NCBI GenBank assembly: GCA_964610025.1
Contig: CAZSTX010000019.1
Span: 1 to 36,892, forward strand
DNA from: UBA5266 sp964610025
Lineage (GTDB): Bacteria; Bacteroidota; Bacteroidia; Bacteroidales; WCHB1-69
Direction: 5' to 3'
DNA: 36,892 bases
A model generated the notes under the pieces. That model made no database searches, was not told where the DNA came from, and worked only from the letters and a program-made list of their open reading frames with translations. This document shows positions 1 to 8,566 of the stretch, piece after piece. The position numbers and the translations under genes were made by a program. Position 1 is the first letter of the stretch. Each line of letters starts with the position of its first letter.

Positions 1-134
1 TTCTCATTATCAGAAAAATAAAAAATAGACCATAAAAAAGTGATAAAGTCAGGAAAAAACATCGTTTTTAACGTTGGAATAGGATATCCTTTCTAAAATT
101 TTTTAAAAAAAATTAAAAATTCTTCCATTAAAAC

Positions 135-161
135 TTTTATTATTTTGTCAAAATAATAAAA
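135..161. repeat. perfect 12-bp inverted repeat, 3-base loop
   Basis: A 12-base all-A/T arm at 135-146 is followed by the loop GTC and its exact reverse complement at 150-161. It sits about 70 bases upstream of the promoter of the GLUG-repeat gene. It could be the terminator hairpin of a gene left of the window or a protein-binding site. The rest of 1-230 is very A/T rich and holds no gene that I can see. Confidence 0.55.
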
Positions 162-230
162 CAGAGTCTTTTTATTAACATAAATACCTCATTATTCTAA
201 TTTTATATTTTAAAAAAAAATAAAATTTTT

Positions 231-262
231 GTTGTTTTTTCAATAAAAAATATTTATTTTTG
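231..262 (+). promoter_or_regulatory. Bacteroidetes-type promoter of the GLUG-repeat gene
   Basis: A perfect TAnnTTTG -7 element lies at 255-262 and a TTG -33 element at 232-234, with exactly 20 bases between them, the preferred spacing for the primary sigma factor of Bacteroidetes. Transcription would start near 268, giving a leader of about 30 bases before the ATG at 297. Confidence 0.7.
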
Positions 263-296
263 TACAAATTAATTTTAACATAAATATTTATGCAAT

Positions 297-1619
297 ATGA
301 AAAGAATAATTACACTTTCAGTTATATTTTTAATCTATAATTTTACAATTGCCCAGAAATGGGATGGAACTACTAAAACAGCTGTTACTCCTTCTAAAAA
401 TATTTATACTATTACCAATGGAGCAGAATTAGCATGGATAGCACAACAATGCAACGAAGAGGGTAAAGACTTTAAAGGATCAAGTATTTCTATTATCGAA
501 AATATTGATTTAGACAACCATGAATGGACACCTATTGGTACTGTCGATAATCCTTTTAAAGGAAATGTTAAAGGTAATTGGAAAACTATTTCTAATCTAT
601 CTATTTCTAACACTAATAATAATGTCGGATTATTTGGCTATGCAAGTGGAGATAATAAGCAACATTATATAAAAATTTCCAATTTATTGATTGAAAATGC
701 GAATATTACTGGCGACACTGCAGTAGGAAGTTTTGCTGGATTTGCAAAATTTATAGTATTTGACTCTTGTTGTATCATCGAAGGCTCCATTGTTGGCAAC
801 ACTGCCGTAGGAGGCTTTGTAGGTCATTGTGGTTATACTGCTACTATGGATTGTTTTGCAAAAATAAATGTTACAGCCAATATAACTTACGGCGGAGGTT
901 TTGTAGGAATTAATGATTCATCAGATGCCGCAATGTTTATTAATTATGCTTATGCAAAAGGAGAAGTAACAGGTGCAGGCACAAATGGTGGGTTTGTAGG
1001 CTTAAACAATAACAAAGTAAGAAGTGCATACACAGTTACAAATCCTATAAAAGGAGAAATTCATGGCGGATTTTGCGGCGAAAATTCTGAAATTGGAAAA
1101 TTTGATAATTGCTATTTTTGCAATACCTATTCTCAAGGAATACAAGGGATAGGAAAAAATTTAGGAAACGTAGAATCTGATGATATGCTTGGACAAGCAA
1201 GTGTTCAAATGACACAAGATGGATTTGTAGGAACAGGAAGCGGTAGTGGACTCAATGCTTCGGATTATGGAAAAACACATTGGTCTACCGACTTTAAAAA
1301 TCCTCTTCCTCGTGTCAATGACGGGCATCCCATATTTAAATGGTATTATGATTTAAAATACGATTCGACAGCAAATATAATTTCTTACAATTCAACTACT
1401 TTAAACATTTATCCTAATCCTATTAAAAACGAATTACATATTAAAATCGAAAACATTAAAGTAGAAAAAATAGAAATTATCGACTTGCTTGGAAAATCTA
1501 TTATTTCAGTAAAAAATGATTACGAATTTATTGACGTAAATCACTTAAATAATGGTATTTATTTTGTGAAAATATATACAGATAACGATATTATTACGCG
1601 AAAAGTTATCAAACAATAA
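297..1619 (+). CDS. secreted GLUG-repeat protein with T9SS sorting tail
   Basis: This is probably a cell-surface or secreted protein. Residues 1-20 form a signal peptide (basic start, hydrophobic core, ending in IAQ). Residues 108-263 carry about six GLUG-like repeats, glycine-rich units of the type GGFVG (near 110, 144, 171, 200, 231 and 257). GLUG repeats form parallel beta-helix-like surfaces in bacterial adhesins and proteases. The last 70 residues (about 371-440) form a type A Por/T9SS C-terminal sorting domain, with the YPNP motif, an EIIDLLGK strand and a terminal KVIKQ. This sends the protein through the outer membrane, usually to be anchored on A-LPS. No catalytic domain is visible, so adhesion or a structural role is an inference. 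A canonical promoter precedes it, and its stop abuts the stop of mtnN on the other strand. Confidence 0.85.
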   Translation: MKRIITLSVIFLIYNFTIAQKWDGTTKTAVTPSKNIYTITNGAELAWIAQQCNEEGKDFKGSSISIIENIDLDNHEWTPIGTVDNPFKGNVKGNWKTISNLSISNTNNNVGLFGYASGDNKQHYIKISNLLIENANITGDTAVGSFAGFAKFIVFDSCCIIEGSIVGNTAVGGFVGHCGYTATMDCFAKINVTANITYGGGFVGINDSSDAAMFINYAYAKGEVTGAGTNGGFVGLNNNKVRSAYTVTNPIKGEIHGGFCGENSEIGKFDNCYFCNTYSQGIQGIGKNLGNVESDDMLGQASVQMTQDGFVGTGSGSGLNASDYGKTHWSTDFKNPLPRVNDGHPIFKWYYDLKYDSTANIISYNSTTLNIYPNPIKNELHIKIENIKVEKIEIIDLLGKSIISVKNDYEFIDVNHLNNGIYFVKIYTDNDIITRKVIKQ

Positions 1620-2369
1620 CTATTGATACAACGAATAAATATTTTTTATAATATCAATCGAATAGCGACTTGCTATTTGCTTAATAAATGATAAAAAATC
1701 GACACTCGAAGTCTCATCTGCTTTATCAGAAATAGTTCGAATTATTGTAAATGGGATACAATATTCTTCACAAACATGCGCTACCGCAGCTCCTTCCATT
1801 TCAACACATAATACGGAAGGAAGGTTTTTTAACAACCTCTTTTTCTGTTCATTCGAAGAGAAAAACTGATCTCCACTAGCTATATCTCCAATATATAAAG
1901 TTGGTTTTATTATATTATACTTTGCTAAATCATATTCATCAAGATTATTAAGCACATTTTCAATAGCCTTTTTAGCAATTTGTATTTGAAGTGGTTGAGT
2001 TTTAACAAAAACTTTTTCTAATGAAGGAATTTGAAATTGGGGAATTAAAGGTCTAACATCCATATCATGATAAGCCAAACTTGCTCCAATAACAATATCT
2101 CCTATATTTAATTGAGACTGAATGGCTCCTGCCACTCCTGTAAAAATCACTTCACTTATTTCAAATTGATGTATTAATGTTGAAATAGTCATCGCTGCCG
2201 ATACCTTTCCCCAGCCTGAAATAACAACTACCGTTTTTACTTTATTGATATTGCCTTGATAATAAATTCTTCCTCCAATTTTTATTTCTTGTTTATCCGA
2301 CAACAATTTTACAACTCCCATTACCTCTTCAGGCATAGCACCTATTATCCCCATTATTTTATTTGTCAT
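1620..2369 (-). CDS. mtnN: 5'-methylthioadenosine/S-adenosylhomocysteine nucleosidase
   Basis: This cytoplasmic enzyme hydrolyses the glycosidic bond of methylthioadenosine and S-adenosylhomocysteine, releasing adenine. It recycles by-products of polyamine synthesis and methylation and supplies the precursor of autoinducer-2 where luxS is present. The family signature runs through the protein: GIIGAMPEEV near the start, SGWGKVSA at 51-58, FTGVAG at 76-81, VEMEGAA at 189-195 and SDKAD at 214-218. By alignment with the E. coli enzyme the catalytic residues are Glu15, Glu192 and Asp215, all present. At 249 residues it is slightly longer than the usual 230. It lies 6 bases downstream of the TonB-C gene and is probably cotranscribed with it. 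Its stop codon directly abuts that of the GLUG-repeat gene on the plus strand, with no room for a separate terminator. Confidence 0.95.
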   Translation of the reverse strand: MTNKIMGIIGAMPEEVMGVVKLLSDKQEIKIGGRIYYQGNINKVKTVVVISGWGKVSAAMTISTLIHQFEISEVIFTGVAGAIQSQLNIGDIVIGASLAYHDMDVRPLIPQFQIPSLEKVFVKTQPLQIQIAKKAIENVLNNLDEYDLAKYNIIKPTLYIGDIASGDQFFSSNEQKKRLLKNLPSVLCVEMEGAAVAHVCEEYCIPFTIIRTISDKADETSSVDFLSFIKQIASRYSIDIIKNIYSLYQ

Positions 2370-2375
2370 ATTGAA

Positions 2376-2780
2376 TTATTTATCAGATAAAATATAAAAT
2401 ACAGAAAAAGTAACACGTGATCGTACAGCTTTTTTCTTGTGATAAGCCGGCTCCCATTTTGGCATTAAAGCTACAACTCTCTCTATTTCTGCATCGCACT
2501 CAGGAGTAAGAGAGCGAACAGTTTTTATATTTGATAATGAACCATCTTTTTCAACTATCATTGACACCTTTACACTACCTTCGATTTTTAATTCTTTTGC
2601 TTTTGGAGGATATCTTAAATTCTTATTGATAAATTTAGTTTTTGCCCATTCACCTCCTCTGTAAGTCGCTGGAATTTCGGGATTATTATATATTATTGTG
2701 TCAGTTTCGATTTCTTGCGCATTCAACATATTAAATGTTAAATAAAACAGCATGAAAAATATAAAATTATAACGAATCAT
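2376..2780 (-). CDS. periplasmic protein with TonB C-terminal domain
   Basis: Residues 1-21 form a signal peptide ending in LNAQ. About 60-132 match the TonB_C fold: YPPKAKELKIEGSVKVSMIV, then a DGSL turn, then MPKWEPAYHKKKAVRSRVTF. The N-terminal membrane anchor and Pro-rich spacer of true TonB are missing, so this is a stand-alone secreted TonB-C domain protein, a form common in Bacteroidetes. Its partner is unknown; some such domains are thought to bind periplasmic ends of outer-membrane proteins or peptidoglycan. It is the first gene of a probable two-gene unit with mtnN and has a TAnnTTTG element about 30 bases upstream of its ATG. The pairing with mtnN does not itself suggest a function. 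Confidence 0.8.
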   Translation of the reverse strand: MIRYNFIFFMLFYLTFNMLNAQEIETDTIIYNNPEIPATYRGGEWAKTKFINKNLRYPPKAKELKIEGSVKVSMIVEKDGSLSNIKTVRSLTPECDAEIERVVALMPKWEPAYHKKKAVRSRVTFSVFYILSDK

Positions 2781-2810
2781 TTGTATAGAATTATTTTAAA
2801 TTATAGAATA

Positions 2811-2818
2811 CAAAAGTA
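2811..2818 (-). promoter_or_regulatory. -7 promoter element for the TonB-C/mtnN unit
   Basis: Read on the minus strand this is TACTTTTG, a perfect TAnnTTTG. It is placed about 30 bases before the ATG at 2780. I see no -33 TTG at the expected distance, and such octamers do occur by chance in A/T-rich DNA. Confidence 0.45.
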
Positions 2819-2960
2819 ATACAAAAATTTTAATTATTTACCGATACGTAAAAAATTATAACATTTAATAATAAAAAATAGAATTAATAATTTCCTATTC
2901 TACTATACTTACTAAATAATATCTTAATCAAACAATAAAATGTAAAAAAAAACGTAATAT

Positions 2961-4271
2961 ATGAGTATTTGTAATTTTTTAAAAATGAGAGTAAAAAAAA
3001 TATTTATAAATTTTATTTTTTATTTTATTATAATGCAATCTTTTCTTTTTGGGCAAAATGAAGTTACATTACAAGAATGCCAAGAGTGGGCAATACAACA
3101 ATCTTCGGCTTCAACTCAATTAGAAAATTTAGAGCGTTTACGTAAAATTAAACGTCAAATTGTTAAATCGTTTATTCCAAATGTAAATCTAAATGCAAGT
3201 GTCAATTATCAATCTCACACACTTCCTTCAATTAAAGAAGATGAAACAGGAACTTCTTATTTAGATTTTTATAATCCTATCAATCAAGACCAATATTTAA
3301 TTGCTCTTGACCTTACTCAAAAAGTATGGGATGGCGGTATAGCTAAAAGTCAGCAAAAATTTGATGAAGTAACTTCTGATATCGAAGTGCAAAATGTTCA
3401 TATAAAAACATATGAATTTAAAGAAGAAATAAGTAAAATGTTTTTAACCGTATTATATTTACAAGAAAATAGTAAAATTATCGAATCAAGTCTTCAAACA
3501 TTAAAAGAAGATTTAAAAAAACTAGAAGCATTATATCAAAATGGAATTATATTAGAAAGCAATGTTTATATTTTGGAAGCCGAAATTATGCGTATTGAAC
3601 AAGAGTTGAAAAAGATAAAACTACAACAACAATCCATAAGAAGTGCTTTATCAGAATTTACAAAAAAAGACTTATCACAATCAGCATTTATTTTTATCGA
3701 AACAAAAGACATAGACAGTTCGCTAAAAAGCAATCGTCCTGAATTTAATTTATTTCAATTACAAAAATCGGCATTAGATTGTCAAAAGAAAATATTAATA
3801 GGACAAAGTATGCCTAAAATTAATATATTTGCTTCTGGTGGATATGGACGACCTACTTATAATTTAATGAACAATAATTTTGACTTTATGTATATAGTTG
3901 GAGCTAAACTATATTTTCCTATTACCTCATGGGGTTCTGTTAAGAATGGGAATGATTATCTCTCTATTCAAAAAAATCTAATTACAGCTCAAGCAAGCGA
4001 TTATGAGCAAAGTTTAAGAGTGCGTATGATGGAAAAATTAAATGAAATGGAAAATTTACAAAATTTACTCATTAGCGACGAAGAAATAATAGAAAAAAGA
4101 GAAATTATTGTAAATATTTGTAAAAATCAACTCAAAGAAGGAGTGATAACAGCTAGTGATTATATTAAAGAAATCAATGCTTTAAATGAAGTTACCTTAA
4201 ACAAACAACTACATAAAATACAATTAGAACAAGCAAAAATAAATTTTAATTCTTTAAAAGGAACATTGTAA
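2961..4271 (+). CDS. TolC-family outer membrane efflux protein
   Basis: TolC-family proteins trimerise into an outer-membrane barrel with a long periplasmic helical tunnel that serves RND, ABC or MFS efflux pumps and type I export. The 436 residues show the family plan: a signal region ending near FGQNE, then TLQECQEWAIQQ typical of the first helix, PNVNLNASVNY before the first barrel strands, long amphipathic helices (about 130-240), a second half repeating the pattern (PKINIFASGGYGRP near 290), and C-terminal helices. Two starts are possible: ATG at 2961, or ATG at 2985 (residue 9), which gives a cleaner signal peptide beginning MRVKKIFIN. No membrane-fusion protein or inner-membrane pump gene lies beside it; the next gene, 18 bases downstream, is a cytoplasmic metalloprotein. 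The pump it serves must be encoded elsewhere. Confidence 0.88.
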   Translation: MSICNFLKMRVKKIFINFIFYFIIMQSFLFGQNEVTLQECQEWAIQQSSASTQLENLERLRKIKRQIVKSFIPNVNLNASVNYQSHTLPSIKEDETGTSYLDFYNPINQDQYLIALDLTQKVWDGGIAKSQQKFDEVTSDIEVQNVHIKTYEFKEEISKMFLTVLYLQENSKIIESSLQTLKEDLKKLEALYQNGIILESNVYILEAEIMRIEQELKKIKLQQQSIRSALSEFTKKDLSQSAFIFIETKDIDSSLKSNRPEFNLFQLQKSALDCQKKILIGQSMPKINIFASGGYGRPTYNLMNNNFDFMYIVGAKLYFPITSWGSVKNGNDYLSIQKNLITAQASDYEQSLRVRMMEKLNEMENLQNLLISDEEIIEKREIIVNICKNQLKEGVITASDYIKEINALNEVTLNKQLHKIQLEQAKINFNSLKGTL

Positions 4272-4289
4272 AAAAATTTATTTATCAAT

Positions 4290-7200
4290 ATGCTACCAAC
4301 TTATAGAACAGGAATTGACATTGGTTCTACCACATTAAAATTAGTCGTTATAAATGATCAATCCGAAATCATATTTTCCGATTATCAACGACATAATACA
4401 GATATCCAAGAGACAGCCAAAAAATCTTATAAAAAATTATTACATACATTAAACGATTGTTATTTAAATGTTGTTATAACAGGCTCTGTTGGATTAGGGT
4501 ATGCTGAAAAATTAGGGATCCCATTTGTACAAGAAGTAGTATCAGCAGCCGAATTAATTAAATATCAATATAAAGATGTTCAAACATTTATAGATATAGG
4601 AGGCGAAGATTCAAAAATGATTTTTTTTGAAAAAAACAAATCTCCTGATATTCGAATGAATGGAAATTGTGCAGGAGGAACAGGAGCATTTATTGACCAA
4701 ACAGCCTCACTTTTAGGTATCAACACCATAGAATTAAACAATTTAGCATCTCAAGCAACAACTATCTATCCAATAGCTTCTCGCTGCGGAGTATTTTCAA
4801 AAACCGACATTCAAAATCTTATTAGTCGCAAGGTAAGCAAAAGTGATATTGCCGCTTCGGTATTCAAAGCCGTTGCTATTCAAGTAATATCATCATTGGC
4901 AAGAGGAAATAATATTATCCCTAAAGTATTTTTTTGTGGCGGTCCTTTTGCCTTTCTGCCAGAATTAAAAAATGCTTTTTTACGTCAACTTGCTATCAAA
5001 GAAGAAGATACCATTTTGCCTGAAAATGCAGCCTTAATACCTGCTTGGGGATGTGCTATTACACCTAACAGAAGTACAAAAAAAAACCTTCTTTCTGAAA
5101 CAATACAATTACTCGAATCGGACAATAAAATTCTAATCAAAAACAATTATAAAGGACAATTAAAGCCCTTGTTTTCTTCTGATGAAGAATTAGAAAAATG
5201 GAAGCAGAAAAAAAACAATCATTTTGTACAAAAAATTAAATGGGAAAAACTTGATAATTTAGATTGTTATCTTGGAGTAGATTCAGGTTCAACTACAACA
5301 AAAATTGTACTTATTGACTCGAATAACAGAATTATTTTTCAAGATTATAGAAAAAATGAAGGAGATAGTTTTCGTGCTTTTCTAGATGGAATACATTCGC
5401 TTAAAGATAATATCGTTAAACATAATAAAAACATAAGAATTGTTGGAAGTGCAACAACTGGTTATGGCGAAAATTTGATTAAAACAGCTTTCGGATTGCA
5501 TCATGGAGTAATCGAAACCATTGCTCATTTTTTATCAGCAAGACAAATATTACCTGAAGTAAGTTTTATTTTAGATATTGGCGGTCAAGATATGAAAGCT
5601 ATTTTTATTGAAAATGGGGTTATTAAACGTCTTGAAATCAATGAAGCTTGTTCATCAGGCTGCGGTTCTTTTATCGAAAATTATGCCAATATGCTCAATT
5701 ATTCAATAGCCGATTTTGCCAAAATAGCGTGCTTTGCCAAAAATCCTTATGATTTAGGAACCCGTTGTACTGTTTTTATGAACTCAAAAGTAAAACAAGC
5801 AATGCGTGAAGGAGCAGATATTGAAGATATTGCTGCTGGTTTTTCTTATTCAGTAGTAAAAAACTGCTTGTTTAAAGTCTTGAAATTAAAAGATATTAAA
5901 GAATTAGGGAATCATATTATAGTACAAGGAGGCACATTTCGCAATCTATCTATTATAAAAGCACTCGAAACATTGGCAGGTGTCGATGTCGCTTTTTCTG
6001 ATATCCCCGAACTAATGGGAGCTTATGGTGCAGCTCTTTATGCCAAATCGAATCATAAACAAAACGAAAAAATTATTTATATTGATAAATTAATAGAATC
6101 TCAAAACTATACTTTTTCTTTTGAAGTCTGTAATGGATGCGAAAACAAATGTAATGTCAAAAAATTTACTTTCAAAAATGGAAGTTCCTTTTTTTCGGGA
6201 AATAATTGCGAAAAAATCTATTCTAATAAAGCAGACTATTTAGAAAAAGGAATAAATCAACACCATGCAAGATATAATCTATTATTTAATAGAGACGTAT
6301 CTTTTCTTACAAAACCACTTTTGAAAATTGGGATTCCAAGAGGATTAGGTATGTACGAAAACTATCCATTTTGGCATACTTTATTAACAGAATGCAATAT
6401 CAAACCCATTCTTTCAAAAACTTCGACTAATAAATTATATGAAAAAGGAATACAATCAATAGCAGCCGATAATATTTGCTTCCCAGCTAAGCTAATGCAT
6501 GGACATGTTATGGATTTAATTAATAAAAAAGTAGATAGAATTTTATATCCTTATACTATTTTTGATGCCAAAGAAACCCCTACTTCTCACAATAGTTTCA
6601 ATTGTCCTATTGTAGCTGGATATTCTGATGTAATTAAAAGTTCTATTGATACTACAATTCCTATTGATGCCCCTTCAATTTCTTTTAAAGATGAAAAATT
6701 ACTTTATAAATCATGTAAAACTTATCTAAATTCTTTAAATATTGAAAAGAAAACAATCCAAATTGCATTCGAAAAAGCATTAAAAGGACAACTTAATTAT
6801 GTTTTAACATTAGCCATTCAAAATAAACGAATTGTTGAAAATGCAAAAAAAACAAACCGCATGGTCATCTTACTTGCCGGTAGACCATATCATATAGATC
6901 CGCTTATACAACATAAGATTGGAGATGCAATTGCTGATATGGGAATTGATGTTATTACAGAAAACGTTGCTTTATTTACCTCCGATGATGTTTTTAAAGA
7001 AGTACACAGTATTTCTCAATGGGCATATCCTAATCGTGTTTTGAAAGCAGCTTATTATGTAGCTACATCCAAAGAAAATATTCATTTCGTATTATTAACT
7101 TCTTTTGGTTGTGGTCCCGATGCTTTTATTATCGACGAAATTAACGATATATTAAAACGAAGAGGAAAAAGTTTAACTATTTTAAAAATTGATGATGTAA

Positions 7201-8540
7201 ATAACATTGGGTCATTACGTTTAAGAATACGTTCATTAATAGAAAGTTTAAAATTCAGTAGTGGAGAAAGGAAAATAATTCCTTTTAAAACACCCCCTAT
7301 ATTTACCAATGAACAAAAACACAAAACTATTTTAGCTCCTTATTTTGCTGATGGTTATTCCGAATTATTACCTGCTTTATTTTCATTAATGGGCTATAAA
7401 TTAGAAAATTTACCACCTGCCGACGAAGATGCAGCAGAATTAGGATTAAAATATGCTAATAATGAAATTTGCTATCCCGCAACGCTTGTTGTTGGAAGCA
7501 TCATCAAAGGTCTGCAAAGCGGAAAATATAATCCCAACAATATTGCTGTTGGCATTACACAAACAGGTGGTCAATGTCGTGCCTCTAATTATATTGCACT
7601 TATTAAATCTGCTTTAATAGCAGCAGGATACGAAACAATTCCTGTTATTTCAGTCGCTTTTGGTAGCGATATGATGAACGAACAGCCAGGATTTAAGCTA
7701 AAATTAAAAAACAATATTACCATTGCTTATTTTTCTCTTTTATATACCGATTGCATTTTAAAACTATATTATGCCTCAGTTGTTAGAGAAAAAATAAAAG
7801 GCAGTGCTAAAGAATTAAGAAAAAAATATATCGAACTTTCCATCCCCCTTATAAAGCAAAGAAATTCAAAAGGTTTATTAAAACTATTTCGACAAGCAAT
7901 TCAAGAATTTGATGCTGCTATAGAATACAAAGATAATATTCCAACAATAGGAGTTGTAGGAGAAATTTATCTCAAACACAATGCTTTTAGTCATAAAAAC
8001 GTATTAGAATGGCTGTCAAACGAAGGAGTTGAAGTAGTAGGTCCGACTATGTATAATTTTTTTATCAATAGTTTTGTAAATAATCATATTAATAAAAAAC
8101 TCCATATTAAAAAAGTAGGGTTGCCTTTATTTGTTACCGATACTATTTACAAAATTGTGTATGCTTGTGCCAAATATTTTGATAAAATTGGGAGAGAATT
8201 TAAATATTATCGTCCATTTACCGATATTTTTCATGATGCTAAATTAGCTTCTGAAATTATTAATCTGTCTGCCAATTTTGGAGAAGGCTGGTTAATCCCT
8301 GCCGAATTAGCTAGCTTTGCCGAAAATAAAGTATACAATATAGTTAGTTTACAACCATTTGGTTGTATAGCTAATCAAGTTATTTCAAAAGGAATTGAGA
8401 AAAAAATAAAAAAAATATATCCACAAATGAATCTTCTTTTTTTAGATTTCGACGGCGGAACTTCTGATGCAAATATTTATAATCGCTTACATTTTATGGT
8501 TGAAAATGCAAAGCAAACATTAGCCGAAAAAGAAAAATAG
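4290..8540 (+). CDS. giant double BcrAD-type activase fused to 2-hydroxyacyl-CoA dehydratase-like domains
   Basis: In the 2-hydroxyacyl-CoA dehydratase and double-cubane-cluster systems, an ATP-hydrolysing activase (ASKHA fold, [4Fe-4S] at its dimer interface) injects one low-potential electron into an iron-sulfur partner. Both parts appear to be in this one 1416-residue chain. Activase domain 1 (about 5-260) has GIDIGSTTLK, DIGGEDSK, CAGGTGAF with Cys127, and RCGVF with Cys166. Activase domain 2 (about 327-590) repeats this: GVDSGSTTTK, DIGGQDMK, CSSGCGSF with Cys454/Cys458, and RCTVF with Cys493. They could form an intramolecular pseudo-dimer. A small Cys cluster follows (614, 617, 621, 640). 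Then comes a DUF2229-type segment (about 678-1000; Cys730, Cys772, Cys941) and a HgdB-like C-terminal part (about 1010-1416; Cys1061, Cys1096, QPFGC with Cys1359). The physiological substrate of this widespread anaerobe family is not known to me. No acyl-CoA gene is adjacent. Confidence 0.88.
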   Translation: MLPTYRTGIDIGSTTLKLVVINDQSEIIFSDYQRHNTDIQETAKKSYKKLLHTLNDCYLNVVITGSVGLGYAEKLGIPFVQEVVSAAELIKYQYKDVQTFIDIGGEDSKMIFFEKNKSPDIRMNGNCAGGTGAFIDQTASLLGINTIELNNLASQATTIYPIASRCGVFSKTDIQNLISRKVSKSDIAASVFKAVAIQVISSLARGNNIIPKVFFCGGPFAFLPELKNAFLRQLAIKEEDTILPENAALIPAWGCAITPNRSTKKNLLSETIQLLESDNKILIKNNYKGQLKPLFSSDEELEKWKQKKNNHFVQKIKWEKLDNLDCYLGVDSGSTTTKIVLIDSNNRIIFQDYRKNEGDSFRAFLDGIHSLKDNIVKHNKNIRIVGSATTGYGENLIKTAFGLHHGVIETIAHFLSARQILPEVSFILDIGGQDMKAIFIENGVIKRLEINEACSSGCGSFIENYANMLNYSIADFAKIACFAKNPYDLGTRCTVFMNSKVKQAMREGADIEDIAAGFSYSVVKNCLFKVLKLKDIKELGNHIIVQGGTFRNLSIIKALETLAGVDVAFSDIPELMGAYGAALYAKSNHKQNEKIIYIDKLIESQNYTFSFEVCNGCENKCNVKKFTFKNGSSFFSGNNCEKIYSNKADYLEKGINQHHARYNLLFNRDVSFLTKPLLKIGIPRGLGMYENYPFWHTLLTECNIKPILSKTSTNKLYEKGIQSIAADNICFPAKLMHGHVMDLINKKVDRILYPYTIFDAKETPTSHNSFNCPIVAGYSDVIKSSIDTTIPIDAPSISFKDEKLLYKSCKTYLNSLNIEKKTIQIAFEKALKGQLNYVLTLAIQNKRIVENAKKTNRMVILLAGRPYHIDPLIQHKIGDAIADMGIDVITENVALFTSDDVFKEVHSISQWAYPNRVLKAAYYVATSKENIHFVLLTSFGCGPDAFIIDEINDILKRRGKSLTILKIDDVNNIGSLRLRIRSLIESLKFSSGERKIIPFKTPPIFTNEQKHKTILAPYFADGYSELLPALFSLMGYKLENLPPADEDAAELGLKYANNEICYPATLVVGSIIKGLQSGKYNPNNIAVGITQTGGQCRASNYIALIKSALIAAGYETIPVISVAFGSDMMNEQPGFKLKLKNNITIAYFSLLYTDCILKLYYASVVREKIKGSAKELRKKYIELSIPLIKQRNSKGLLKLFRQAIQEFDAAIEYKDNIPTIGVVGEIYLKHNAFSHKNVLEWLSNEGVEVVGPTMYNFFINSFVNNHINKKLHIKKVGLPLFVTDTIYKIVYACAKYFDKIGREFKYYRPFTDIFHDAKLASEIINLSANFGEGWLIPAELASFAENKVYNIVSLQPFGCIANQVISKGIEKKIKKIYPQMNLLFLDFDGGTSDANIYNRLHFMVENAKQTLAEKEK

Positions 8541-8566
8541 AAAACAGGGATAAAAAAATAGCGACT

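Noticed and set aside
8541..8566. Terminator between the convergent activase gene and xerD
   Set aside because: I found no stem-loop in these 26 bases.
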